IMG/VR virus record: IMGVR_UViG_3300020442_002506
Span: 1 to 51,071 of that record
DNA length: 51,071 bases
From: a virus
Strand: one strand, 5' to 3'
Made by a program: the position numbers and the translations under genes. Positions 6,757 through 16,600 of the stretch are shown one piece after another. Numbering within the stretch: position 1 is the stretch's first letter; the number at the start of each line of letters is the position of its first letter. The notes below the pieces were generated by a model. That model saw only the letters and a program-made list of their open reading frames with translations. It made no database searches and was not told the DNA's origin.

Positions 6757-8408
6757 TAGAGATATTCCCACATAAAGGATCTGTCACCATACTCAGCACC
6801 AGAACTCCATCTAGTTCCATCACTATCTACAAAACCATCATCACTGTTAATGCCATCCAGAACAAATCCAAATGGAGCCATATCTTGTTCGATTTGATTC
6901 TTTTGATCTTCATAGATTCTCTTACGAACATCCTGCTCCGTCATCTCCTTGAAGTAGTCTTGTGCTACCAACCAAGAGAAAATAACAAGACACATTGCCA
7001 AGTCATCATGGCAACCTTCTTCTGCCATGAATGTGTTCTTTCTTTGTACAAAGGTTGTCAACTCAGCAATAATATCATAGTCAACCGTCATCAACTTATC
7101 ATCTTCAAGTAAAGTCTTGAGGTTTGAACATCCCAACTTCTTAACTGCTGATGTCATTCTGACACCAAGTTGAGATTTTTTACCAGAGAAACCAGAACCG
7201 ACAACTTGCCCAGCACGTCCACGCATCGAACACATCAATACGTTCTCATACTCAAGATCAAAGAATAGGATAGATGCTACTTGATCACCGATGTCATTGA
7301 CTTCAATCAGAGTATAAGCATAGTTATATGATTTTGCAATATTATGAATGATGCTAGGAAATAGCATCGGTTTGATTTCATTATTTTTATATTTTGCTAC
7401 TACCTTGTATGGGAAATCGGTAATATCAAATACAATAAAAGCGGAATAGTCACCATCAATTCCTCTCGCAGTATCAACTGTGATAATGTAATTATGATCT
7501 TCAATTGGGTTTTCATAGATATCTAATCCGGCATTCTTTTTGATAGGATCATTATAGACAAGAGTTTTTAATTTTGAAACACTGATTAGTGTATCTACAG
7601 ATCCAAGAAATTCACATTCAAACTCAACACGGAACTGTTCTTCAGAAGTGTTGGCAATAGTTTGTTTTTTCCACTTCGCATTTCTGCCAGGAACTTCTGA
7701 CCAATGAACCTCAGTTGCAACATATTCATTTCTACTCCGTTCAGCATCATGCCACATACGGTAGAAGTGATTCATACCGTGAGGGGTAGATACAATAATT
7801 ACTTTTGTGCTTTTACCAGAAGTAATAGTAGGATAAACAGAGGCAAAGAACGAGTCAGCAATGTGATTTGGGACGAATGCGAACTCGTCGAGAAAGATGA
7901 TGTTGAACGACATACCTCTGACAGCACTCGCAGATGTAGATGCTGCCAATATTTTACTGCCATTTTCTAACTCCAATGAACCTTTGTTCCATGCTATGAT
8001 ACCCTGCTGCATCCACTTTGGTAGATTCTCGTAAGCAGTTTGTAACCTACCGAGAAGTTCTCTAGCAGTTGCTGCTTTGTTAGCAAGAATGCCAATATTT
8101 ACATTGTCATTGAAGACAGCATAATGTAGCAGAAAAGAAACCACTGTAGTGGATTTACCAGTCTGACGTGGCATCTTACAGATATTGAATCTGTTATTGT
8201 GAAAGTTCCTGATTAGTTTCTTCTGAAACTTGTACATATCGAATGGTACAAGACCTTCATCCAGAGAAACAATCTTTACATATTTTGCTGCAAAATATAC
8301 AGGATCTTTTTTACACTTAATAAATTCGGCAACTTGTTCTTTGGTAAATTGAATCGGCGTATTTGCCTTTTTTAAATTCGGATTACCAAGATATACATCA
8401 TCAGGCAT
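6756..8408 (-). CDS. gp17: Terminase large subunit gp17
   Basis: This 550-aa DNA packaging motor combines an N-terminal ATPase with a C-terminal RNase H-like headful nuclease. Walker A is MPRQTGKS (79-86), Walker B with the catalytic acid is IIFLDEF (170-176), and the coupling motif is VSTPHGMNHFY (206-216). Nuclease acidic residues are visible as D312 (ITVDTARG), E369 or D372 (IEVNDIGD) and D468/D469 (HDDLAM). The length is near that of T4 gp17 (610 aa). It follows a small beta-rich gene, and its stop overlaps the start of the zinc-ribbon gene. All catalytic motifs are intact. Confidence 0.98.
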   Translation of the reverse strand: MPDDVYLGNPNLKKANTPIQFTKEQVAEFIKCKKDPVYFAAKYVKIVSLDEGLVPFDMYKFQKKLIRNFHNNRFNICKMPRQTGKSTTVVSFLLHYAVFNDNVNIGILANKAATARELLGRLQTAYENLPKWMQQGIIAWNKGSLELENGSKILAASTSASAVRGMSFNIIFLDEFAFVPNHIADSFFASVYPTITSGKSTKVIIVSTPHGMNHFYRMWHDAERSRNEYVATEVHWSEVPGRNAKWKKQTIANTSEEQFRVEFECEFLGSVDTLISVSKLKTLVYNDPIKKNAGLDIYENPIEDHNYIITVDTARGIDGDYSAFIVFDITDFPYKVVAKYKNNEIKPMLFPSIIHNIAKSYNYAYTLIEVNDIGDQVASILFFDLEYENVLMCSMRGRAGQVVGSGFSGKKSQLGVRMTSAVKKLGCSNLKTLLEDDKLMTVDYDIIAELTTFVQRKNTFMAEEGCHDDLAMCLVIFSWLVAQDYFKEMTEQDVRKRIYEDQKNQIEQDMAPFGFVLDGINSDDGFVDSDGTRWSSGAEYGDRSFMWEYL

Positions 8409-8414
8409 AAAAAA

Positions 8415-8693
8415 TCATCCAAACGGAGCTACATTAGTCGCGTATACGTCGGCACCTGTTGAATATATTAAATCAGTATGCTCTTTACGAATAATTATCG
8501 GATTATTTCCTGTCATGTGGAAGCTTCCATAAGTTACTCCAGCACCAGTTCTTACTTCAACCACACGGTCAGATGAATGACTATGTTGAACCATGGCATA
8601 TTTGGCACCAACGCCATCACCACCAGGAACTGTCGTTCCCAATCCAGCATTTACTTGTGTGGATTCACCTAAAATTTTTACTATGTTAGCCAT
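8415..8693 (-). CDS. Small beta-rich protein (92 aa), paralogue of the proteins between gp67 and gp21
   Basis: No named family is recognised. The 92-aa product is predicted to be beta-rich and shares a colinear pattern with the 90-aa protein at 1338-1610 (TTVPGGDGVGAKY, VEVRTGAG, IIIRKEH, VYATNVAPFG). It sits between the 475-aa protein and the terminase large subunit, 2 nt after the former's stop and 6 nt before the latter's start, so it is probably in the same transcript. A small head or neck surface protein is possible. Its position next to gp17 in these phages is not explained by T4 biology. Confidence 0.75.
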   Translation of the reverse strand: MANIVKILGESTQVNAGLGTTVPGGDGVGAKYAMVQHSHSSDRVVEVRTGAGVTYGSFHMTGNNPIIIRKEHTDLIYSTGADVYATNVAPFG

Positions 8694-8694
8694 G

Positions 8695-10122
8695 TTAGCA
8701 ATTCCAAGCTCTAAGGGACTTATTGATCCTGCTATCGGGATCGTTAGCAGTTTTTGAAGAAGTGAGTTTCTTCTTCATACCTTTCATTCTCGCACAAAAA
8801 CTTGCTCTACGAGGGTTCCCAACTTTTTTTGAAGGTGCCTTAAGATCGCTTCCTGGGTTCTCACGCTCATACGACTTCCGCCCCTTCTCGTTGAGTCCAC
8901 CTGACTTATTCTTTCCTGCCTTTCTGGTCCATGCTGCTGCCTCATCAACTACTTCCTCCTTTGCCATATTAGTGGCAGTTGCATACATTACTGATTTATA
9001 ATCATCACCATAACGTGCTTTAAAATCCTTAGCGGATTTCTTCATACCCTTCACGTATTTCTCTTTATCCTTTTCCTCAGCTTTACTGAGTGATCTTTCT
9101 TCAATATTTTGCTCACCAACAGGAACACAGTTCGGAACCATACGGTTACCTTTCTTTTTCAATCCTTTCTGAGTATATCCATCCCAACACTTTTCATCGA
9201 GTTCATTCTCTTCTTTCTTTACACAGTTTGGATATCTCTTACCAAACATGGTCTTCATACCCTTCTTCTCATATCCCTTCCAACACTTCTCACCAATTAA
9301 TTTTGGTCCTTTTGCTTTTTTCTCAGCAGCTGCTTTTTCTCCGGGATTGTCGGTGTTTCTGGCAAGGTTGCCGATCTTAGCATCTCTTTGAGCAGATCTA
9401 TGTTTCCTTTTATCTATTGCCATAGAAACTTCTTCTTTCATCTTCTCTGCCTTTTTACGTTTGGCAAATTGAATGTAAGATTCACCTGGTTTTAACTTAT
9501 TACTGTAGTCTGGTTTTTTTGCTGGTTTGGATGTGCCTCCATCTTCACGGGCTCTACGGTTAGCACCTGGTCCACCCATTGTTCTATCTTTATCAGCATC
9601 AGGATTCCAGAAATCACCCTCATCCAATAATTCTTGTACTGTCTTTAACTTCATAGATTCCCTCTGTACTTTAGTCTTAATTTTTTTCTTTCCATCAGCA
9701 GATGGTACAAATTCACCCATCTCCTGAGTTTTGGGATCTGAGGTATCTACATCACCATCAACATCGGCATCAATTCTCTTTACTGCTCTAGCAGCAAGTG
9801 CTTTAAGATTCTTTGAAGGAACCTCAACATCAGTGGAGACACCTTCAGTCTTTACGTTGATTGCTTTACCCTTTCTATCGGGATTGGGATCCTGACGATT
9901 CTTACGACGAAATGCTGATTCCTCCTCATCTTTGGAGAGAGCACGTTTCATTTTACTAGAACCGCACTTTGGTTTGGTGGTTTGTCCTGGTTGTCTGGCA
10001 CAGGGCTTTCCTGCGTATTTGCCACCCAACTGAACCCAACCAGGCTTGCCATCAGAAGACTTACTCTTGCCAAACCAGTCACGCAAAGAAGAATCACCAC
10101 TTTTGTTTTCATTCAGTGCCAT
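8695..10122 (-). CDS. Lys-rich protein with DUF5872/DUF6321-like ends, between the terminase subunits
   Basis: This 475-aa, highly charged, Lys-rich protein is probably mostly disordered. Residues about 12-58 (SLRDWFGKSKSSDGKPGWVQ, GGKYAGKPCARQPGQ) resemble DUF5872. The C-terminal 80 residues (AAWTRKAGKNKSGGLNEKGR, SFCARMKGMKKKLTS, DPDSRINKSLRAWNC) resemble DUF6321, a region also found in large eukaryotic viruses. The middle contains two copies of a short CW-x-GY ... NCV motif (KCWKGYEKKGMK and KCWDGYTQKGLK, each followed by a P-N-C-V). I have seen this motif near the protease and head genes of marine T4-like phages. An AATAAATA late promoter lies just upstream. DNA condensation or packaging is a reasonable but unproven role. 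Family names are from memory. Confidence 0.7.
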   Translation of the reverse strand: MALNENKSGDSSLRDWFGKSKSSDGKPGWVQLGGKYAGKPCARQPGQTTKPKCGSSKMKRALSKDEEESAFRRKNRQDPNPDRKGKAINVKTEGVSTDVEVPSKNLKALAARAVKRIDADVDGDVDTSDPKTQEMGEFVPSADGKKKIKTKVQRESMKLKTVQELLDEGDFWNPDADKDRTMGGPGANRRAREDGGTSKPAKKPDYSNKLKPGESYIQFAKRKKAEKMKEEVSMAIDKRKHRSAQRDAKIGNLARNTDNPGEKAAAEKKAKGPKLIGEKCWKGYEKKGMKTMFGKRYPNCVKKEENELDEKCWDGYTQKGLKKKGNRMVPNCVPVGEQNIEERSLSKAEEKDKEKYVKGMKKSAKDFKARYGDDYKSVMYATATNMAKEEVVDEAAAWTRKAGKNKSGGLNEKGRKSYERENPGSDLKAPSKKVGNPRRASFCARMKGMKKKLTSSKTANDPDSRINKSLRAWNC

Positions 10123-10147
10123 ACTTGCAAAAAAGTATTATATATCT

Positions 10148-10155
10148 TATTTATT
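10148..10155 (-). promoter_or_regulatory. Late promoter (AATAAATA) for the 475-aa protein
   Basis: The octamer contains the TAA stop of gp16 (10151-10153) and lies about 26 nt before the ATG at 10122. Confidence 0.6.
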
Positions 10156-10570
10156 TCTTTTCGTCCATTAGACCTTGCTTGATCAGTTTTTGTAACTCAG
10201 CAGTTGTTCCAACGATCAAAGCATTGTTGGTAATATTGGTTGTACTCTTCTTGTCTTCAGCGTTCAAGTCTTTCAACTCTTTTTGCAATTTGAGTAATTT
10301 ATCTGTGGCATCTGAAACATTCTTGATCAACTGACCAGCAACTTCATATGCTCTTGGTGAATTGGTTTCTTGTGCTAATTCTAGAACACCATCTAAAGTC
10401 TCTTGCCCTTTTTCAATAATAGAGTACAGTTGACCTCTAGTATATTCATAATCTTTATCAACATCACTCTTTGTCAACCTATCAGGTTTCTCTTTCTTCT
10501 TGACAGGAGTTACATCTACAGTTTCACTAGTTGTATCTAATGCGTCATCGATACCATCATATCCAGGCAT
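10151..10570 (-). CDS. gp16: Terminase small subunit gp16
   Basis: This 139-aa protein is the DNA-recognition and regulatory partner of gp17; T4 gp16 has 164 aa. It has a disordered acidic N-terminus, a central helical part (DYEYTRGQLYSIIEKGQETL, then ELAQETNSPRAYEVAGQLIK) typical of T4-like small terminases, and a coiled-coil stretch around KLLKLQKELKDLN. It lies directly after gp15, as in T4. It is unusual in being separated from gp17 by two genes (475 aa and 92 aa) rather than adjacent to it. Confidence 0.93.
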   Translation of the reverse strand: MPGYDGIDDALDTTSETVDVTPVKKKEKPDRLTKSDVDKDYEYTRGQLYSIIEKGQETLDGVLELAQETNSPRAYEVAGQLIKNVSDATDKLLKLQKELKDLNAEDKKSTTNITNNALIVGTTAELQKLIKQGLMDEKK

Positions 10571-10572
10571 AA

Positions 10573-11373
10573 TCAGATATCCTCTTGTTTGGTTGGACTA
10601 TAAGTTTTGGAGTCAAAGAACATTTCAGTTGTTTCACTGAATCCAAAATCATCACTAGGATCAGCAGATATTGGATCTGGAACAGCAGTGTATCTTTGCT
10701 CTCTCTTGGCAACAGTTTGATCTGTGTTTGTATGATAATCCACCTGAACTTTTCTAATGAGTCCATCAGAAGAATCCGCGATAGGACCAAACAGATAAGT
10801 CTTGGCAGTAAAATCAAATGTATAAATCAGTGATCTTCTTGTCGTAAAATCACCCTCATAATCATCTTGAATATCGATACTGTTCAGAACAACAGGGATA
10901 TCTTTCTTTTCTCCAATAGAAGAAATTAAATCAACAGTTAGATTAAATGATGGTTGAAAAAATGGTAAGATCTGCTCAGTTACCTGTAAAGCATCATCAT
11001 TTAATTTTGAGAACAATGCTAACTGGAAATTGATATTGTATGGTACAGGCATGTAAACTTTCCGTACATCCCCTGTGCCCGTTGCTGCTTTAAATGTTTT
11101 TGTTGCTGTAGTTTTTCTGGTAGGATCTACTGCTATGCCAGTCATTTCAAATGACATTCTTGGTAGAGTGATAGCAACTGGTTTACTCAGTTCTGCCTGC
11201 TGCTGAATCTTTGCCAAAAACTTTTGCATTGGTCCATATGCCAATGGCACTTTAATATCGTCAATTACTTGTCCACTATCATTTTTGTGTTGAATGTGGA
11301 TGTTATTAAACAGAGTGCCAAACGAAACAATAGTTTTCCTAATAATTTCGTGATAAAAATAAGTTCCAAGCAT
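10573..11373 (-). CDS. gp15: Tail sheath stabiliser and tail completion protein gp15
   Basis: This 266-aa protein forms the hexameric ring that caps the tail and joins it to the neck; T4 gp15 has 272 aa. The N-terminus (MLGTYFYHEIIRKTIVSFGT, LFNNIHIQH) and the PVAITLPRMSFEMTGI block are diagnostic. The ATG shares one base with the end of gp14, and the stop is 2 nt before gp16, so the gp13-gp14-gp15-gp16 series reads as one translationally coupled unit. No late promoter is visible inside this series. Confidence 0.96.
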   Translation of the reverse strand: MLGTYFYHEIIRKTIVSFGTLFNNIHIQHKNDSGQVIDDIKVPLAYGPMQKFLAKIQQQAELSKPVAITLPRMSFEMTGIAVDPTRKTTATKTFKAATGTGDVRKVYMPVPYNINFQLALFSKLNDDALQVTEQILPFFQPSFNLTVDLISSIGEKKDIPVVLNSIDIQDDYEGDFTTRRSLIYTFDFTAKTYLFGPIADSSDGLIRKVQVDYHTNTDQTVAKREQRYTAVPDPISADPSDDFGFSETTEMFFDSKTYSPTKQEDI

Positions 11374-12800
11374 TAGAATGTACCAAATGGATTTTCTTCA
11401 GTAAAATCGATAATGTCTAAACCTTGAGTTTCAAACTCATCGTTTTGATCATATGGAGATTGATCATCGAAAGTATCATATGATTGAACTTTACGTCTAG
11501 CACCTGAACTAGAACCTACTACAAGTTCACCAACGAAGAAAGTACCACTATTTATTCCAACCTTCATAATACCAGTGTCAGCAGTCCAACTCCTGACCTT
11601 AGCTCTAACAGAACTAGCAGCTCCAATGATTTCTTCATTGTACTGGTAGTTAAGACTATTAGCTTCTGTAGATCCAATTCCAGTTCTGTCTACAGTAATT
11701 GTTGGAGTTCCACTTCCACCATAATTTTCACCAGCGTCTCTAATCAAGACATGGGTCATGGTGCCATTATTAAACTGTGGTTCAAGAATAGCAGGAATTC
11801 CAATGACTGGATCAATTGTTAGGGTTGGTATATTGAAGTAATTAGTTCCACCATTGAGAACACGAATTGAAGTGATGCCAGTATCATTGATAACTGCTGT
11901 GGCAGCTGCTCCAGTTCCATAAACAGCACCAGAGGTGGCACCAATTGAAGTATTAGCAATACTAGTTATTGTTATAGTTGGTGGTTCAGTATATCCAAAT
12001 CCAGTATTCGTTAATAGGATTCTATCAATAGAATGAACACCAGACCTTACAGTTGTAATTGCCACAGCTTTGGCAGTGGCATTGGTCAAAACAGAGGGAG
12101 AATCACTGATAGTAACGGTTGGAACTTCCGTGTATCCAGATCCATCATTGGTAAGTTCAATACTTCTTACCATTCCAGTTCTTGGGAAACTATCTACCCT
12201 GAGAGTAGCAGTGATTCCTGTGCCAACAAGAGTTAGTTCTGTAATGTATCCTTGCTCTTCAACCTGAGTATCGATAAAGTCGATACTGGTATCAATGTCT
12301 TCACCTTCATACTGGAAGAGTTCACATTGAAGTTTATAAACGTAATTTGTTCCTAATTGATAGAAAGGTTGTTCATGCTCAACTCTTTTTACCTCAAATA
12401 ATCTCTCACCTAAGGGGAAGAATACCAAATCTCCCTCTCTAGGTCTTGAATCAATCAACATTTCATCGTCTGGTTGATCTGCCATGAAAGGTTGAACAAA
12501 TTCTTCAAATCTTTCTTTTGATAAAATCAACGTAACTTCATTTTGAAGGTTGATACCAAACTTCGTCATGATATCAGATCCAGGAGCATACCCTTCAAAG
12601 TTCTCTAGATATGCCTCAATGGCAAAGTTATCATCAAATTTTGAAGTTTCAACTTCTCTGATGATATCATCCGAACCCAAAACTTTTCTTGGGATGTAGT
12701 GAATATCTATACCGTACGTTCTGAGGTGTTCATTGATCAGATCCTGTAAAAGGAACTGTTCGTTCGATGAACCCTGTAAAAAGAAAGGATTGAGTGCCAT
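11373..12800 (-). CDS. gp14: Neck protein gp14 with a large beta-repeat insertion
   Basis: This is the gp14 neck protein, which with gp13 seals the filled head and connects the tail. The N-terminal 190 residues (NPFFLQGSSNEQFLLQDLIN, RTYGIDIHYIPRK, EGYAPGSDIMTKFGI) and the C-terminal 90 residues ending DFTEENPFGTF are family core. T4 gp14 has only 256 aa. Here residues about 195-375 are an insertion containing four degenerate repeats of the kind G-x-G-Y-x-x-x-P-T-x-T-I (GSGYTEVPTVTI, GFGYTEPPTITI, GTNYFNIPTLTI, GENYGGSGTPTITV). Similar units occur in the gp7, gp8 and DUF4815-type proteins of this window. The inserted domain probably projects from the neck surface. Confidence 0.94.
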   Translation of the reverse strand: MALNPFFLQGSSNEQFLLQDLINEHLRTYGIDIHYIPRKVLGSDDIIREVETSKFDDNFAIEAYLENFEGYAPGSDIMTKFGINLQNEVTLILSKERFEEFVQPFMADQPDDEMLIDSRPREGDLVFFPLGERLFEVKRVEHEQPFYQLGTNYVYKLQCELFQYEGEDIDTSIDFIDTQVEEQGYITELTLVGTGITATLRVDSFPRTGMVRSIELTNDGSGYTEVPTVTISDSPSVLTNATAKAVAITTVRSGVHSIDRILLTNTGFGYTEPPTITITSIANTSIGATSGAVYGTGAAATAVINDTGITSIRVLNGGTNYFNIPTLTIDPVIGIPAILEPQFNNGTMTHVLIRDAGENYGGSGTPTITVDRTGIGSTEANSLNYQYNEEIIGAASSVRAKVRSWTADTGIMKVGINSGTFFVGELVVGSSSGARRKVQSYDTFDDQSPYDQNDEFETQGLDIIDFTEENPFGTF

Positions 12801-13627
12801 TATCCAATTAAATCAAGGGGTGGAATTTCATATTCAGATAGCATTCTCTTCTCAATATCTTCAATCTCTTTTACCGCATCATCGTAGATTTCTCTACCAT
12901 TTAATTCAATACCACCAGGGAGTTTTGCTCCTTTAAATTTAATGAGGTTCTGTCCCCACTGTTTCTTAATCAAAGCAGTGGCATATTTTTTGACAAAAGA
13001 GTCATTATACACTTCACTGAAATCATTTGGATTCATGATTCGGTAGCAGTCTAGAATAATGTAATCACCGACAGCAACACTAGACCAGTCAATATCAATG
13101 TATAATCTATTTTGCCTTTTGTTGAACCTTAATTGCTTATCTGTGGTTAGTAGAAAACTAATATCTTCCAGGTAACTCTTTGTCATAGCATAGTTCAGGA
13201 GACCATTGTATCCTATGTCAAAAGCAATGTCATTTAAGAACAACTGATATTTGACACTGAACATTCCATTTGAAATGGAACTAGCATCAAATTTAAATAA
13301 TTTTTCTATGCCTATAATTGAGTCTGGAACTTGGATATAATTTTGATTCTCATACCAAGTAAAATTGGTTGTTACCCCAACAGCAGTTTCTGATGTGACA
13401 CCCACACCATCAATCTCTGCTCTTCCACGGTCTTTGTCAGCTTGTGTAATTTGATATTTTAAAAACGTTCTGACCACACCATCATAATGCCTTTCGTGAA
13501 AGAGTTGAAAAGCATCATCAATAGAGTCGTCTACTTGTTCATCAGCAACATTAACTTCAAGTACAGGAGCTCCTAGTTTTCTTAGACAATAGTCAATTAA
13601 TTCTTGTCTAGTCGATGGTTGTGCCAT
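12800..13627 (-). CDS. gp13: Neck protein gp13
   Basis: This 275-aa protein is the gp13 head completion protein (T4: 309 aa), which binds the portal and gp14. The N-terminus (STRQELIDYCLRKLGAPVLE, VADEQVDDSIDDAFQLFHER) and the central YAMTKSYLEDISFLL and RIMNPNDFSEVYND segments are typical. It starts within the stop region of the 1711-aa fibre-like gene and shares its stop base with the gp14 start, so expression is coupled on both sides. Confidence 0.95.
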   Translation of the reverse strand: MAQPSTRQELIDYCLRKLGAPVLEVNVADEQVDDSIDDAFQLFHERHYDGVVRTFLKYQITQADKDRGRAEIDGVGVTSETAVGVTTNFTWYENQNYIQVPDSIIGIEKLFKFDASSISNGMFSVKYQLFLNDIAFDIGYNGLLNYAMTKSYLEDISFLLTTDKQLRFNKRQNRLYIDIDWSSVAVGDYIILDCYRIMNPNDFSEVYNDSFVKKYATALIKKQWGQNLIKFKGAKLPGGIELNGREIYDDAVKEIEDIEKRMLSEYEIPPLDLIG

Positions 13628-16600
13628 TAGAAGGAGCCTCCGTCAAATACGTCTGTCCACACTGGAACTCCAGATGCGTTAGTTGTGAGAAGATAATTAG
13701 AAGTGGTAAGACCACTAGTTGTAGCACCACTGCTGACGATTAATCCGTCATCATTGAAGAATGCTATTCCATTAGGACCATTATAATCACCAGAGTCATA
13801 ATAAATTCCGTCAGTTGCCGAAAGGAATCCGACGATATTAACGTGAGTGCCAATAGCAACGTTATTGCCAACCTCAGAGTCTAAGGTTAAAGCACCCGTC
13901 TTGCTATTTATTGTGTTATTGCTAGCAGAACCAATCTCAATGTTAGCTGCTGTTGTAATACCAGAGACTTGTAATGTGTCAGTCTCAGTATGACCTGTTA
14001 TATCAATACCAAATGCAGTGGTAGCAAACTTCTGACTTCCACTAGCCTTGATAACTACCTCACCAGTTCCTCTGGTATCAATAACAATATCACTAGATCC
14101 AGAAGAAGGTCCGTTAATTTGAACATCAGCACTCGTTGAGTTTGGAAGAACAAATCCGGCTCTTGTTGAGGTATTTCCACCACCTCTAATTACCAGGTCT
14201 CCTCCATTGCTATGAAGATTAGTTGCTCTAATCGAACCAACAACATGAAGGTCAGTTGAGAATGTAGAAGCAGCAGAAACAAGAGTACCACCAGTAATTG
14301 TTACACCATGAGTGGAGGTTTCAAATTTCTTTACATTATCATAATATAGATCTACTGAACCATCATCAGTAAACAAAGCAAACTGCTCATCAGCAGCAGA
14401 ATTCTGGAATCTGATTGTCTGTCCATATATCTTTAGTTCATTTGGACTAATATTCTTGATATGAGTATCAGTCCCATCATGATAAATCTGTAAGTCTTGA
14501 CCAGTACCAAATCTCAATACATCATTATCACCAAGAAAAACATCATCCTGGAATATGGTGGCACCAGAGAAAGTGAAGTTAGTAGCGAATCCAGCGTTAA
14601 CATAGAGGTTAGTAAACTCACCGAGAGAAGCATCAAGTGTTTGAATTGTACCGATACCAGTAATATCGATATCTTCAACTAAGGTTTGACCAATGACATC
14701 AAGTTTTGCTCTGGGTGAAGGTGTACCAATACCCAACCTTTGGGCATTGGTTAATCTCATACCTTCTGTTCCATCAGTATTAAATCTGATAGTACCGTCA
14801 GAACCAGAATCATCTAGAGCAATCGAAGTATCACCTTTCTGGAAAGCATCAATCTGAACAACCTGTGCTGTCAAAATACCAGCAATGTTTACGTTACCAG
14901 TGATGTTGACATCGCCAGATCCAGCTGGATCAATATTGATATCACCAGCAGTAGATTCAATGTTATTTCCAGCAATAGTAATGTTTCCAAATTGACCACT
15001 AGTTGGTGTAATAACACTACTATCAACACCATCGGTGATGGTAAGAGACGATAGTGCCTGGAGACTTGTTACTTGGTTGGTGAAAGATACTGTTCCGTTT
15101 TCTTGATCAACAAAGAATGCCTCACCAACTCTAAAGTCACCCTTATGGTCGATACTTACATAAGAAACTTCACCATTGTTGGTTTCAGTAACTTCATTTG
15201 CTTGGATAGCAAGGTTGGGATCATTGGTGAAATCTTTACCAGCACCAACAAAGTTAAAGTTAATAGCAAAGAGTCTCAATGCTACACCATCACCATCAGC
15301 AACTACACCTTGCTGACCATATTCAACAGCACAACCAACAGATCTCATGTCAGCACCAAACTGACTGAAATCTGCCAACGTAAACTTAGTAGCAGTGCCT
15401 ATACCACCATCTTGAGTAATTCTAATATCTTGATTGACAATTACATCATCAGGAGCAGTTGTAACTCCGGTAGCACCATCAAAGTGAAGTAAAATAGAAG
15501 TATCTCTATCACCCAAAAGTGCTTGAGTTGGAGCCGTAAAGTTCGATCTATACTTACTTACTCCCTTTTCTACTCTCAGTTCATCGATATAACCCTGGAA
15601 AGCATCTGTAGTGCCGTCATATTGGGCACCTAAGACCATTGGTTTGGTGCTTCCATAGTCATTGCTATCTGAGTAGGTAGAACCCTCCTGAGTGCCGTTA
15701 ATGAAGAGTTTAGTCTCTGTGTCGGATCTTGCAACTGATACGTGATAATACGTTTCTGTACTAAGACCAGTATTGCCAAGAATAGCAGTCGTGGTTCCTA
15801 CTTGAAGACCAATACTATTTCCAATCGAAATAATGTTGAGAGCAGTATCAGTTCCTGAACCATCTCTTAAATCAAACAGAGTTTTCTTATCACTTAAAAC
15901 ATCTGGTCTAATGAAGAATTCTACAGTGAAGTCACCTGTACCAAATCCGAATCCACCAGCAGTTTCAGCACTGATAGAGTCGTTTGTACCGTCGAGAACT
16001 AGAGCACCAGTTCCAAACTTAGGAAATGCTGTTGAAATAGAAGCATTACCATTGAAAGTGACAGTTTGTGCCGTTCTATTTGGAAGAACTTCAAATCCTG
16101 TGCTCTTTCCTTGAATTCTAAAGTAACCTGAGTCTGCTGAGGCAACTATCCCTGTAGCAAGACCAGTAATACCGTCTGTATCAAAATAAGTAACCGTATC
16201 ACCAACACCAATTGTTGTGGTAATACCAGTTGCTTTTAGTCTTGTTTTACCTGTGGAAGCAAATCCCACAGATCCAGATGTTCCAGCAATACCAATAGAA
16301 GCAAAGTATGAGAAACAGTTAAGGAACTCAACACGAGCACCATTAGTCATTTCAATACCTTTACTGTTTGGAACAATAAAAGTACACTCGTTGAACAAGA
16401 ATGCTGCTTCTAAAGAGTCACTGGTACATTGAGAACCGTCAATATAAGCACCACCACCAGCAATGTAAGAAGATGGTGGAGAGTCTGCTGAATCATATCC
16501 ATATGGATCATCAGCAGTAATATTGCTACCAAAGTTCAGGACTGTTACTCTTTGAACATATGGAGATCTGGTTGTGATAGCAATACCTGGAGCATATTTG

